Positions 1-8,547 of a stretch of 64,000 bases of DNA are shown here, piece by piece. A program made the position numbers and the translations under genes. How positions within the stretch are numbered: the first letter of the stretch is position 1; each line of letters starts with the position of its first letter. Under the pieces are notes generated by a model that saw nothing but the letters and a program-made list of their open reading frames with translations, searched no databases and was not told where the DNA came from. Source of the stretch: an uncultured Lachnospiraceae bacterium. Lineage in GTDB: Bacteria > Bacillota > Clostridia > Lachnospirales > Lachnospiraceae. Where the stretch lies: the NCBI GenBank assembly GCA_900549995.1, contig URQQ01000021.1:1-64000 (forward strand). The letters run 5' to 3'.

Positions 1-153
1 TGCCATAAAATGTCCTACATGAAGGCTGTCTGCTGTTGGGTCAAACCCAATGTAAAAGGTCGCTTTCCCATTGTTGATCAGTTCCTCAATTTCCTTTTCA
101 TCCGTCACCTGGGCAATCAACCCTCTGGCTTTCAATTCGTCATAAATTTTCAT
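1..153 (-). CDS. tyrS: Tyrosyl-tRNA synthetase, N-terminal part (runs off the window)
   Basis: Only the first 51 codons are inside the window; the gene continues to the left of base 1. The visible N-terminus begins MKIYDELKARG and reaches the class I synthetase ATP-binding signature HVGH (HIGH motif) after FDPTADSL, which is typical of bacterial TyrS. The enzyme charges tRNA-Tyr in the cytoplasm. The ATG at 151-153 is preceded by a good ribosome site (AAGGAGAG) eight or so bases upstream. The tyrosine T-box leader upstream agrees with the identification, since T-boxes of this kind control tyrS in Firmicutes. Identity is clear despite the truncation. Confidence 0.93.
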   Translation of the reverse strand, partial: MKIYDELKARGLIAQVTDEKEIEELINNGKATFYIGFDPTADSLHVGHFMA

Positions 154-224
154 TTCTTTACCTCTCCTTTTGTTATATATTTTGTTTTTCTGTTACATAT
201 TTCAGGTGGTTAGTTCCAGTCGGC

Positions 225-352
225 CGAACAGCGCATCTCATGACTTTGTCATTCGATCATGGGCTTTCGCCCAATGCCCGGAAACCAATCCCATTTTTCC
301 TCTGGATGCAAGCATCCTCGGGAAAATGGGATTGGTTTCCGGGGCGCTGTTC
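225..352. repeat. Long nested inverted repeat in the tyrS leader
   Basis: Two arms of about 22 bases (277-299 and 321-343, almost perfectly complementary) enclose a small hairpin (GGATGC/GCATCC, 304-317). Outside them GAACAGCGC (225-233) pairs with GCGCTGTTC (344-352). The structure lies between the T-box terminator and the tyrS start codon, so it is transcribed whenever the T-box reads through. It has no T-run and is much longer than a terminator needs. It may be an RNA-processing site or a small palindromic repeat element. The base pairing is seen; the role is unknown. Confidence 0.75.
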
Positions 353-368
353 TTAATGCTTGCATGCA

Positions 369-652
369 AAATACCCCCGTCCTTGAAAAGGACGAGGGTT
401 ATAGTCTCGTGGTACCACCTTTATTCACAGGCAACTCGCATTGTCTGTCTCGCGAAGCAGCTTTTCTTACTGCTGTCGTACGGTAACGTGTACGCCTTCC
501 GTCACAGCCTACTTGCATCCGCTCATGCGTTGGGTGTGAAGCTCCAAGATGTATTCACAGCTGATTTCTCCATGCGCCTCTCATCATCCGGCTGCTTTCT
601 GTAAGTTCTCCTCAACTGTTACTTGTTCTTTTCATCGCCTGTCAATTATATA
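369..652 (-). ncRNA. T-box leader RNA (tyrosine-specific)
   Basis: On the minus strand the conserved T-box sequence AAAGGTGGTACCACGAG lies at 406-422. It is followed by a rho-independent terminator: the stem CCTCGTCCTT/AAGGACGGGG around 374-398, then a short T-rich stretch. A tyrosine specifier triplet UAC can be placed at 551-553 inside GAATACATC, in the expected 5' stem I region. Uncharged tRNA-Tyr is expected to stabilise the antiterminator and let tyrS be transcribed. The specifier position is inferred without a folded model; the T-box and terminator are plain. Confidence 0.88.
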
Positions 653-658
653 TTTGCC

Positions 659-687
659 AATATACTCTATATGCTCCCGTTTGTCAA
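659..687 (-). promoter_or_regulatory. Sigma-A promoter for the tyrS T-box leader
   Basis: TTGACA (682-687) and TATATT (659-664) are separated by 17 bases on the minus strand. This near-consensus promoter sits immediately upstream of the T-box leader and downstream of the lipoprotein gene end. Confidence 0.85.
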
Positions 688-716
688 GAGCCTTTCTCGG
701 CTAATATTTACGATTA

Positions 717-1505
717 CTAATCAATTTCTTCTTCATAGTTTTTAGGCTTCATCAGATTCTGCCAGCAGATTCCTATGAATATTATGAGAACCATAATGCA
801 GATGACTACCGACTTCAGCAGCATGTTCTCCCCATCTTTCAATTCATACTCATAGGAGAACCCTGCCCCGTAATTTTCACCTTCTCTGTAAACAAGTGTC
901 TTCACAGGCTTTAGATGAATCTCTGCATTGTCATATACCTTTGTCACCGAAAGATTATTGTCCGGATTATTCAGCATCCCGGACCATTTAACAGCAGACT
1001 CTTCCTCCTGAAATATATGATCTCCCTCTTCGAAGATTTCATACTTCCTGTTCTGGATTCCCCCGCTTTCATGACGGAACTCACCGTTATATACATATTT
1101 GTTTTGATCCCAGGCGAATGTGCTGGAAGATTCTGAAGCAAATGCTGTCAGATCTTCTGGGTTGCTCATTGTCTCGATGATAATTTCCTGAACTTCCTTA
1201 TTTCTCACTTTCAGAAAACACATGGCATATCCAGTTGCACCTTCATGCACCGTCTTCTGGCATATCCCGCCATATACCGGCCCTTCGTTCAGATGAAGCC
1301 TGGAGGACAGATAGTCCATCTGCTGTTCATCCAGTTTAGCTGTAAGATTTTCCGGAATTCCTGCTTTCCTGAAATATGCAAGTTTGTCACTTTGTCCGGT
1401 TTTATTCTGTGTGGAATCAGCTTCCGCCTGGCGTTGACTGCCACACCCTGCCAGACATGCCACTGTCAATAAAGAGAAAAACAACACTTTTAGTTTCTTT
1501 GTCAC
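717..1505 (-). CDS. Lipoprotein with an extra C-terminal membrane helix, function unknown
   Basis: I do not recognise the family. The protein begins MTKKLKVLFFSLLTVACLAGC: a short lipoprotein signal with the lipobox LAGC, so the mature N-terminal Cys should be lipidated outside the membrane. The central ~200 residues are polar. Close to the C-terminus is a second hydrophobic stretch (MLLKSVVICIMVLIIFIGI) followed by a charged tail, so the protein appears to be anchored at both ends. I chose the GTG at 1503-1505 because GGGGGTGG lies five bases upstream; a GTG at 1518-1520 would overlap that ribosome site. It has its own promoter at 1563-1591 and no obvious functional link to tyrS or nagA. Confidence 0.7.
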   Translation of the reverse strand: MTKKLKVLFFSLLTVACLAGCGSQRQAEADSTQNKTGQSDKLAYFRKAGIPENLTAKLDEQQMDYLSSRLHLNEGPVYGGICQKTVHEGATGYAMCFLKVRNKEVQEIIIETMSNPEDLTAFASESSSTFAWDQNKYVYNGEFRHESGGIQNRKYEIFEEGDHIFQEEESAVKWSGMLNNPDNNLSVTKVYDNAEIHLKPVKTLVYREGENYGAGFSYEYELKDGENMLLKSVVICIMVLIIFIGICWQNLMKPKNYEEEID

Positions 1506-1562
1506 AGTATCCACCCCCACTATACTTAAACAGAATAATTCCTTCTGTGTTCAATTATTAAA

Positions 1563-1591
1563 ATTGTAACACAGCTTTGGGCAGACATCAA
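1563..1591 (-). promoter_or_regulatory. Promoter of the double-anchored lipoprotein gene
   Basis: TTGATG (1586-1591) and TACAAT (1563-1568) are 17 bases apart on the minus strand, between the nagA stop and the lipoprotein start. No clear terminator for nagA is visible in this gap, so read-through from nagA is also possible. Confidence 0.72.
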
Positions 1592-1629
1592 CGAAAGAAG
1601 TAAAAGTGCTGTCTCAATATTCCGGCAGT

Positions 1630-2754
1630 TTACAGGACTTTTCCATCCTTCACTACCGCTTTCAGATTCAATTCTTTATCAAGCAGAACCACATTGCCCC
1701 GCTTGCCAGGTGTGATTGAACCATATTTATCATATTCTCCGAGGCTCTTTGCCGGATTTGCAGTGGCACAGGCGACTGCCGTCTCCAGCGGAATTCCCAT
1801 TTTCTTTACTGCGGTTCTCATACAGTCAAGAAGATTCGTTGCCGACCCCGCCAGCGCTCCGTCTGATACAAGTGTGGCTTTATTGCCCTTTACATGTACT
1901 TCCAGACCTCCGAGAGTATACAGGCCGTCCGGCATTCCCGTGGCACGCATACAGTCACTGATGAATATAATCCGGTCTCCTCCCAGCATTTTGAACGTTG
2001 TTCTTACCGTCGCCGGGTGAATATGAACCCCGTCACAGATCAGCTCCGCCATCACGTGGCTGCTGTCTGCCACCGCCCCGATCACACCGGGTGCCCTGTG
2101 TGAAAATGCAGGCATCGCGTTATAAAGATGCGTCGCATGACTTGCTCCTTTGTCATAGGCAAGCTTCGCAGTTTCATAGTCTGCATTTGTATGCGCAAGA
2201 GATACTGTGATCTCATCCTTTACCGCTTCGATAAATTCCATCGCACCCTCTTCTTCTGCCGCTACTCCTATATATTTGACAAGTCCGTTGGCAGCCTTCT
2301 GAAAACGGTGAAGCACCTCCACATCACATGGAATAATATACGTTTCATCCTGCGCACCTTTTTTTACTCTGCTGATGAACGGTCCTTCCATATTGATTCC
2401 TATCAGATCCGCTCCATCATGCACTCCCTGATTGTACTTCGCCGCCGTGCCAAGAATTTCATCCAGCGTCTCAAGCGGCAGTGTCATTGTTGCAGGCGCT
2501 ATCGCAGTAACTCCGACCGATGCCTCATATTTTGCAATCTCTTCGATTGCTTCTTCTGTACCATCGCAGAAATCATACCCTTTGCATCCGTGGAAATGAA
2601 TATCAATCAATCCCGGAATTGCGTAACACCCTTCTCCATCGAGTACTTCATTATCTGAACTTTCCCCCGCAGAGAAGATGCCATTTTCGATTACGATTTC
2701 CCCTGTTTCAAATTTTTTCTCTTCTGTATATACCTGTACATTTTTAATAAGCAT
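1630..2754 (-). CDS. nagA: N-acetylglucosamine-6-phosphate deacetylase
   Basis: This cytoplasmic amidohydrolase removes acetate from GlcNAc-6-P to give GlcN-6-P. At 374 residues it is the normal length. Visible family marks are the HFHG metal motif (H53, H55), NMEGPF (about E123), LAHTN (H188), THLYNAM (H209) and SDCMRATG with the catalytic Asp near 267. The start is supported by AGGAGG about ten bases upstream of the ATG. It is the last gene of the amino-sugar block, following nagB, and has a candidate promoter of its own in the 130-base gap. Together with nagB it feeds sialic-acid-derived GlcNAc-6-P into glycolysis. Confidence 0.95.
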   Translation of the reverse strand: MLIKNVQVYTEEKKFETGEIVIENGIFSAGESSDNEVLDGEGCYAIPGLIDIHFHGCKGYDFCDGTEEAIEEIAKYEASVGVTAIAPATMTLPLETLDEILGTAAKYNQGVHDGADLIGINMEGPFISRVKKGAQDETYIIPCDVEVLHRFQKAANGLVKYIGVAAEEEGAMEFIEAVKDEITVSLAHTNADYETAKLAYDKGASHATHLYNAMPAFSHRAPGVIGAVADSSHVMAELICDGVHIHPATVRTTFKMLGGDRIIFISDCMRATGMPDGLYTLGGLEVHVKGNKATLVSDGALAGSATNLLDCMRTAVKKMGIPLETAVACATANPAKSLGEYDKYGSITPGKRGNVVLLDKELNLKAVVKDGKVL

Positions 2755-2798
2755 TCTTTTATTCCTCCTGACCCATCCGTTGCTTTTCTCTTAAGATG

Positions 2799-2827
2799 AT
2801 TATAACTTTTCCGCAATTATTCCGCAA
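2799..2827 (-). promoter_or_regulatory. Candidate internal promoter for nagA
   Basis: TTGCGG (2822-2827) and TATAAT (2799-2804) are 17 bases apart on the minus strand. The octamer AATTGCGG occurs twice, 11 bases apart (2811-2818 and 2822-2829). A small GC hairpin (GCCGA/TCGGC, near 2835-2850) lies upstream. This may let nagA be expressed independently of the upstream genes. Confidence 0.6.
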
Positions 2828-2884
2828 TTTCAAAGCCGAATCTCGGCAGATATATCCAAAAATTCGCACAATTGTGCACTTTCC

Positions 2885-3628
2885 TTATTGCCCGATCAGA
2901 GAAAGCGCTTCTTTATCTCCCACCACAGTGACATCAGGATGCAGCTGCAAAATGGACGCCGGTACATGCGGTGTCACCGGTCCTGTAAACGCTTCTTTCA
3001 CAATAGATGCTTTCTCTCCGCCGTTTACAACAACCAGAATTTTCTTTGCCTTCATAATTGTGCCGATCCCCATGGTATAAGCCTTCCTCGGCACATCATC
3101 CGCTGAAGCAAAAAATCTCTTATTCGCTTCAATTGTGCTCTCCTGAAGGTCTACACAGTGCGTCTCTTTTTCAAAAGTCTCTGCCGGTTCGTTAAAACCA
3201 ATATGGCCATTATGTCCCAGCCCCAGAAGCTGAAGGTCAATTCCGCCTACAGAATCAATCAGTTTCTCATAGCGGACACATTCCTTTTTGATATCGCTTT
3301 CCATTCCATTTGGCAGATGTGTGTTCTCATATGGGATATTTACACGGCCAAAAAGGTGCCGGTTCATAAAATAATAATAACTCTGGTCATTGTTTCTCTC
3401 GAGTCCCTTATACTCATCGAGATTCACCGTCGTAACCTCCGACAGATCCAGCTCCCCTTTTTCATAACGTTTTACAAGCTGCTCATAAGTACCAATCGGT
3501 GTGGAACCTGTTGCCAGCCCCAGCACACATTTTGATTTCATAAGTACCTGGGCAAATATAATATTTGCTGCTTTCCTGCTCATCTCGTCATAATCTTTTG
3601 CCTCATATATTTTCATAGATATCACCAT
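2885..3628 (-). CDS. nagB: Glucosamine-6-phosphate deaminase
   Basis: It converts GlcN-6-P to fructose-6-P and ammonia in the cytoplasm, the last step of the sialic acid/GlcNAc route. It carries the family signature LGLGHNGHIGFNEP with the catalytic His, the NLDEYKGL segment, and ends at about 245 residues, the usual short Firmicute form. Two starts are possible: the ATG at 3626-3628 (MVISMKIYE) lies only about four bases after AAGGA, while the ATG at 3614-3616 gives the classic MKIYEAKDY N-terminus but is about 15 bases away. The gene follows the RpiR regulator by 31 bases and precedes nagA. Confidence 0.95.
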   Translation of the reverse strand: MVISMKIYEAKDYDEMSRKAANIIFAQVLMKSKCVLGLATGSTPIGTYEQLVKRYEKGELDLSEVTTVNLDEYKGLERNNDQSYYYFMNRHLFGRVNIPYENTHLPNGMESDIKKECVRYEKLIDSVGGIDLQLLGLGHNGHIGFNEPAETFEKETHCVDLQESTIEANKRFFASADDVPRKAYTMGIGTIMKAKKILVVVNGGEKASIVKEAFTGPVTPHVPASILQLHPDVTVVGDKEALSLIGQ

Positions 3629-3659
3629 TATTTCCTTTCTTATCTGAAACTAGTCACAG

Positions 3660-4508
3660 CTATTCTGTATATAAATATGCCTGTTTCTTTTTTTCTTTTC
3701 CCCGAAGTGCTTTTAACGTATTATCATGCATTGTCTCTTTCTTATACTTATCCTGTTCTACATAATAGGAGTAACAGATATCAAGCATCACTAGAATTGG
3801 AAACTGCGGGGAAATCACATTCCCGTGATTCAGATGCTTCAGCGAAGGCAGCAGTACCACCTCGTCACAAAACTCATCGAAATCTTCCTTATTTTTTGCT
3901 GTCAGAAGAACTGTCCTGGCCTTTCTTTTGTGAGCCTCCCTAAGAAGATATCTGACCTCCTCTTTCTCACCGCTGATACTGATTCCAAATACAAGGCATG
4001 TCTCATTTTGAAATACAGCCTGCATTCTCATCAGATCGCTGTCCTGGATGGAATCAATGTCCACGCCAATCCGCATAAATCTCAGTTTCATTTCCCTGGC
4101 TGCAAGACCGGAACTTCCCATCCCGCACACAAATACCCTGGCCGCCTTGGAAAGATACCGGCTGATTCTTGCAATCTGCGCCTCATCCACAAGACTGTAG
4201 GTCTTATTTAAAAGCTCCTGATACGCGTTTAAAACCATCCTTGTATTGCCGGTGATTGATTCCGTCTTCTCAACGAATGTCTCTTCATACTGGTAGACAA
4301 ATTCCCGGTACCCCCGATATCCGCACTTCTTTGCAAATCTGGAAAGAGACGCTTCTGACACAAAAAGTCTGTCAGCAACTGATTTCGCAGAGAAATCCAT
4401 TTTCTCCCGGTTCTGTATAAAAAAATCGGCGATATTCTTTTCCACGACTGTAAAATTATCATAATTTGACTCAATTACAGGAACAACTGATTTCACATAA
4501 TACTCCAT
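3660..4508 (-). CDS. RpiR-family transcriptional regulator (probable NanR-type)
   Basis: A 282-residue regulator: an N-terminal helix-turn-helix (residues ~1-80, with SVADRLFVSEASLSRFAKK) and a C-terminal SIS sugar-phosphate isomerase-like domain (~residues 110-240, with VCGMGSSGLAAREM and FGISISGEKEEV). RpiR proteins sense phosphorylated sugars, and those linked to nan genes usually respond to ManNAc-6-P or GlcNAc-6-P. I chose the ATG at 4506-4508 because GGAGGGGATAAA directly precedes it; longer forms lack a ribosome site. It sits between nanK and nagB on the same strand. Control of the nan block through the palindrome at 9310-9323 is an inference. Confidence 0.88.
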   Translation of the reverse strand: MEYYVKSVVPVIESNYDNFTVVEKNIADFFIQNREKMDFSAKSVADRLFVSEASLSRFAKKCGYRGYREFVYQYEETFVEKTESITGNTRMVLNAYQELLNKTYSLVDEAQIARISRYLSKAARVFVCGMGSSGLAAREMKLRFMRIGVDIDSIQDSDLMRMQAVFQNETCLVFGISISGEKEEVRYLLREAHKRKARTVLLTAKNKEDFDEFCDEVVLLPSLKHLNHGNVISPQFPILVMLDICYSYYVEQDKYKKETMHDNTLKALRGKEKKKQAYLYTE

Positions 4509-4557
4509 TTTATCCCCTCCGATCTTCGTGCAGGGTTTTCTCTTCTGTACGTAACTT

Positions 4558-5442
4558 TTACTTTTGCCTGTTTTTAAAATGATAAAAGGCTCCCAGCATC
4601 CCGGCATCATTTTTATTCTGCGCCATCCGCAGTGATGTATGCTCCAGAATACTAGAAACAAGATATTTCTCCATCGCCTTCCAGATCTTTGGTTTTAAGA
4701 TTTCCTCCTGGGCCATGATTCCTCCCCCCAGGACAACCACCTCCGGATTTATCACATAGCAGATATTGGCAATCCCTTTTCCAAGAATGTCAGCCATCTC
4801 ATCAATTGCCTCACTGCAGATTGGATCTCCTTTTTTGGCTTCCTCAAAAATCCGTCTTCCGTGCCACATTTCTATGGGCTCTTCTTTGCGCCCTGCAACC
4901 TTTTTACACAGAATACTGCTTGCCCCAAGTGTCTGGAAATCACTGTCGTCCATATGCATATATCCCACTTCACAGGCACTGTTGCTGCTGCCGTGGAATA
5001 CTTCGTTTCCAATCACAATACATCCGCCGATTCCGGTTCCTATCGTAAGACAGAGCGAAACTTTGCTTCCTCTGGCCGCACCTGCCACGGCTTCTGCAAG
5101 CCCCGCACAGTTTACATCATTCTCCACTTCACAGGGAAGATGAAATTTTTCTTCCATCGTCTTCTTAAACTGAGTTCCTTTATAATCTGGAATCAATGGC
5201 GCCGCATAGAAAATTTCACCCTTTTCGACATCAACCATCCCTGCAGTAGAAATACAGATTCCACAGAGTTCTTCTTTTTTATCATAGTTTTCCACAATTC
5301 CTGCTGCCTTATCAAGGATTGACGGACCTCCCTTATAAGCCTCCGTTGCCATCTCGTGACGTTCACAGATTCTCCCGTTCCCATCAATGAGTCCGTATTT
5401 AATAGCGGTTCCTCCGATATCAATGCTTACATATTTCTTCAT
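4558..5442 (-). CDS. nanK: ROK-family sugar kinase, probable N-acetylmannosamine kinase
   Basis: A 294-residue ROK kinase with the ATP-binding motif DIGGTAIKYG at residues ~7-16, END(VNCAG) near 105 and TIGTGIGG near 135. In this gene order it should phosphorylate ManNAc to ManNAc-6-P, the substrate of NanE upstream. The usual ROK zinc motif (CxCGxxGC) is not present: the region after GYMHMDDSDF has only a single Cys before the catalytic part. Some NanK proteins also lack it. The ATG at 5440-5442 has GAGGT five bases upstream; the longer TTG form overlaps this site. A terminator lies between this gene and yhcH. Glucokinase activity cannot be excluded from sequence. Confidence 0.82.
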   Translation of the reverse strand: MKKYVSIDIGGTAIKYGLIDGNGRICERHEMATEAYKGGPSILDKAAGIVENYDKKEELCGICISTAGMVDVEKGEIFYAAPLIPDYKGTQFKKTMEEKFHLPCEVENDVNCAGLAEAVAGAARGSKVSLCLTIGTGIGGCIVIGNEVFHGSSNSACEVGYMHMDDSDFQTLGASSILCKKVAGRKEEPIEMWHGRRIFEEAKKGDPICSEAIDEMADILGKGIANICYVINPEVVVLGGGIMAQEEILKPKIWKAMEKYLVSSILEHTSLRMAQNKNDAGMLGAFYHFKNRQK

Positions 5443-5473
5443 ATCATACCTCAACTGTTATGTCTCATCTACG

Positions 5474-5521
5474 ATTATACCGCAAAAAGGCAAATCCAGA
5501 CAGCTTTTATTCTGGTTTGCC
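5474..5521 (-). terminator. Internal terminator between yhcH and nanK, with a TATAAT box just after it
   Basis: On the minus strand a stem of about 11 base pairs (GGCAAACCAGA / TCTGGATTTGCC, 5489-5521) is followed by TTTTT (5484-5488). A consensus TATAAT lies just after it (5474-5479), but no good -35 was found at 16-18 bases. The arrangement suggests that the sialic acid import and lyase genes are transcribed more strongly than nanK-rpiR-nagB, or that a separate promoter restarts transcription. Confidence 0.75.
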
Positions 5522-5532
5522 TCATTGCCCGC

Positions 5533-5982
5533 CTAGATGCGTACTTTAAAAATTGCCTTTTTTATCATTTCCGGCCTTTCCACTGCCACTGCAGTGCGGT
5601 GCCCGTCATGTGGATAACAAATCAGAAAATCCTGGTCTCTCAGAATTACTTCACCATTTTTTCCACCTTCCAGCGGAAGAAAATCATCTTTTTCCACAAA
5701 TTCTTTCTGCTCCATGTTCTCAATAAAGTTCAGATCTATCTGTTCCTGCCCTTTTAGCATCAGGTGCACATCCAGATAATTTCTATGGGCTTCCCAGAAA
5801 CGGTTCGTGACTTCTGTCGTCTCATATTCCACAATATTGACAAACAGTCTGTCACCATCGATTTCATGGGTTCCTTTTTCATACTGCAAAAGATCATGGT
5901 TCTTCGCATATTCAAAACATTCTTTGATCTGAGCATCCAGAAATTCATAGTCTGAAAGCTGTGTAGTGTTTCCAAAAATCAT
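5533..5982 (-). CDS. YhcH/YjgK/YiaL (DUF386) family protein, probable sialic acid anomerase
   Basis: A 149-residue cupin-like protein of the YhcH family. Conserved features are HEIDGDRLFVNIVEYET, a stretch with the metal-binding pattern (EAHRNYLDVH), and the C-terminal CYPHDGHRTAV. Family members coded in nan operons (NanQ in Escherichia coli) speed the conversion between alpha and beta anomers of sialic acid after import. The ATG at 5980-5982 is preferred since GGAG lies ten bases upstream; the GTG at 5989-5991 touches it. The ribosome site overlaps the stop codon of the transporter gene, so translation is probably coupled. It is the last gene before an internal terminator. Confidence 0.87.
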   Translation of the reverse strand: MIFGNTTQLSDYEFLDAQIKECFEYAKNHDLLQYEKGTHEIDGDRLFVNIVEYETTEVTNRFWEAHRNYLDVHLMLKGQEQIDLNFIENMEQKEFVEKDDFLPLEGGKNGEVILRDQDFLICYPHDGHRTAVAVERPEMIKKAIFKVRI

Positions 5983-5995
5983 ATGTTTCACACTC

Positions 5996-7510
5996 CTATT
6001 TGTTCTTTCTGCTGATTCCGTAAATTGTCGTCACTTCATCAGGAACACTTGTATCTCCGGTTACTTTCCTCTGGATATAACTTACAATCAGGCCAACGAC
6101 TACAGAAATTCCAATTGTAATCAGTGAGTATGCCCAGATAGAGACCTGAGGCTGTGTATATTTCACCCATACAATCACAATCGCTGATACGAAAAATGCC
6201 ACATATGCTCCAAGTGTAGTCGCAACTTTTGTGAATGCCCCAAGTACGAAGGTTCCTCCGAGTACTCCAAGTACAAGTCCCATAAATCCATTGAACCACT
6301 CATAAGCAGATTTGATCTCCCCGTTTGCAAGTACCATAGAGATCACAATTGCCACGATGCCGACGCCAAGTGATACAAACTGTGCGATTCTCGTCTGAAG
6401 CTTAAAGCTCATCTCTTTCTTGGACAGACGCTCCTGGATATCCAGTGTCCAGCTTGTTGCCACAGAGTTAAGCCCTGTAGAAAGTGTAGACTGTGAAGCC
6501 GCATAAATCGCCGCAAGAAGGATGCCTGTCACACCAACCGGAAGCTGGTAAGCGATGAATGATGCGAAAATCTGATCCTGCTGTGCTGTCTGTGCAAGTG
6601 CCGGATTCTGACCGTAGAACACGTATAATCCGGTACCAATCAGGTAGAACACCGTTGCGATAAAAATAGACAGCGCCCCATTTGTAAGCATCATTTTATT
6701 TAATTTCTTTGTATCTGTTGTTGTTGTAAATCTCTGTACAATATCCTGGCTTGAGATATAAGAAGAACATGTATTTAAGCCGGCACCTACAATAATGATA
6801 AAGACACTGTTTTTCAGAATATTGACATCAAAGATCGGTTCTTCTGCTCCAAGGAATTTTCCTGCCTGGAACGCTGCGAAGATTTCTCCCATGCCTCCGT
6901 TGATATGTGCCACAAGGAAGATCAGCGCGAATGTAACACCTACAAGCAATACAGAGCCCTGGATAAAATCTGTCCAAAGGACGGATTTGAGACCGCCTGT
7001 ATAAGAATAGATAATTGCAATGACACCCATGACGATAATCAGGATATTCACATTAATTCCGGTCAGCTGTGCGAGAACCATCGATGGAAGATACATGATG
7101 ATTGACATACGTCCAATCTGGTATACGATGAACATCACAGCGCCAAGAACACGGAGTCCCTTACTGTGGAAACGAAGCTCCAGGTAATGATACGCTGTAT
7201 CAATGTCCAGTTTGCTGTAGATTGGCAGGAAGAAACGGATTGTAATCGGAATGGCGATCAGCATTCCAAGCTGCGCGAACCAGAGAATCCATGTTCCCCC
7301 ATAAGAGTTTCCTGCCAGTGATAAAAACGAAATCGGGCTTAACAGCGTCGCAAAAATAGATACGGAAGTAACCCACCATGGAATCGTTCCATCACCCTTA
7401 AAGAATTCTTTTCCCTGCATTTCTTTTTTGGAAAAATGCAGACCGGCAAATAATACTGCCGCCAGATATACGATTAATATAATTAAATCAATTACGGTAA
7501 AACCTTGCAT
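5996..7510 (-). CDS. Sodium:solute symporter (SSS family), probable sialic acid transporter
   Basis: A 504-residue integral membrane protein with about 13 hydrophobic helices and the SSS-type N-terminus (VIDLIILIVYLAAVLFAG, then FFKGDGTIPWWV and SLAGNSYGG). Members of this family import sugars, sialic acid or other solutes with sodium. It lies directly after nanA and nanE and 13 bases before yhcH, so N-acetylneuraminate is the likely substrate. The start ATG has AGGAGG nine bases upstream. No oxidoreductase of the 2,7-anhydro-Neu5Ac pathway (NanOx/YjhC) is seen nearby, which favours free sialic acid. Substrate assignment rests on context only. Confidence 0.87.
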   Translation of the reverse strand: MQGFTVIDLIILIVYLAAVLFAGLHFSKKEMQGKEFFKGDGTIPWWVTSVSIFATLLSPISFLSLAGNSYGGTWILWFAQLGMLIAIPITIRFFLPIYSKLDIDTAYHYLELRFHSKGLRVLGAVMFIVYQIGRMSIIMYLPSMVLAQLTGINVNILIIVMGVIAIIYSYTGGLKSVLWTDFIQGSVLLVGVTFALIFLVAHINGGMGEIFAAFQAGKFLGAEEPIFDVNILKNSVFIIIVGAGLNTCSSYISSQDIVQRFTTTTDTKKLNKMMLTNGALSIFIATVFYLIGTGLYVFYGQNPALAQTAQQDQIFASFIAYQLPVGVTGILLAAIYAASQSTLSTGLNSVATSWTLDIQERLSKKEMSFKLQTRIAQFVSLGVGIVAIVISMVLANGEIKSAYEWFNGFMGLVLGVLGGTFVLGAFTKVATTLGAYVAFFVSAIVIVWVKYTQPQVSIWAYSLITIGISVVVGLIVSYIQRKVTGDTSVPDEVTTIYGISRKNK

Positions 7511-7553
7511 TACTTTTTCCTCCTGGTACTCTCTTTTTCTCGGGTATTAGGGT

Positions 7554-8471
7554 TTACAGATACTGCTCCTTTGCCGCACGGACCATTTCTGCTGCTTCTT
7601 TTACAATCGGCATATCAGACTCTTCCAGAGACGGCAGCGGCTCACGTACCCCTCCAAGGTCAAGATTTTCATTGATTCTCAGTATTTCTTTGATTACCCC
7701 ATACATATTGCCGCGGCAGGAACACATCTTGTAGATGATCTCATTGACAGCATACTGAAGCTTGCGCGCCTCTTCCATTCTGCCTTCTTTTACGTACTCA
7801 TCAAGCTTCAGGAACAGTTCCGGCATCACACCATAAGTTCCTCCGATCGCACCTTCTGCCCCGATCACACGACCGCTCATGAACTGCTCATCAGGACCGT
7901 TGAAAATAACATAATCCTCTCCGGCTGCTGCCTTGAACATCTGAATATCCTGCACCGGCATCGATGAATTCTTGACACCGACAACTCTTTCATTCTTTCT
8001 CATCTCTGCAAATAAATTCATTGTCAGCGCAACACCTGCAAGCTGCGGGATATTGTAGATTACAAAGTCTGTATTTGGTGCCGCATCACTGATATCATTC
8101 CAGTATTTTGCAATCGCATATTCCGGAAGACGGAAATAAATCGGAGGGATTGCAGCGATCGCGTCTACGTGAAGGCTTTCTGCATGTTTTGCCAGTTCAA
8201 TGCTGTCTTTTGTATTATTGCATGCGACATGTGCAATGACTGTAAGCTTTCCTTCTGCTGCTTTCATTACATTTTCAAGTACAATTTTTCTGTCCTCAAC
8301 GCTCTGGTAGATACACTCTCCTGAAGATCCGTTTACGTAAACTCCCTTGACACCCTTTTCGATGAAATATCTGGTCAGTGCCTGTACACCTGCCGGACTG
8401 ATATTTCCTTCCTTGTCATAACATGCATAAAATGCAGGAATTATGCCTTTGTACTTTTCTAAATTTCTCAT
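7554..8471 (-). CDS. nanA: N-acetylneuraminate lyase
   Basis: A 305-residue class I aldolase of the DapA/NAL family that cleaves sialic acid to ManNAc and pyruvate. The GSSGE motif is at residues 48-52, the catalytic Tyr in VIYNIPQLAG is Y139 and the Schiff-base Lys in VVGVKNSS is K167. The GSSGE to CIYQS sequence and the operon context point to sialic acid rather than dihydrodipicolinate. AAAGGAGAATG precedes the start. It follows nanE by about 76 bases and precedes the transporter by about 43, all on one strand. Confidence 0.95.
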   Translation of the reverse strand: MRNLEKYKGIIPAFYACYDKEGNISPAGVQALTRYFIEKGVKGVYVNGSSGECIYQSVEDRKIVLENVMKAAEGKLTVIAHVACNNTKDSIELAKHAESLHVDAIAAIPPIYFRLPEYAIAKYWNDISDAAPNTDFVIYNIPQLAGVALTMNLFAEMRKNERVVGVKNSSMPVQDIQMFKAAAGEDYVIFNGPDEQFMSGRVIGAEGAIGGTYGVMPELFLKLDEYVKEGRMEEARKLQYAVNEIIYKMCSCRGNMYGVIKEILRINENLDLGGVREPLPSLEESDMPIVKEAAEMVRAAKEQYL

Positions 8472-8547
8472 TGTTTCATTCTCCTTTTCTAATCTTCGCC
8501 TCTTAGTTCTTTATGCCATACCATAATGTACCAGTTTCATAACGCAG

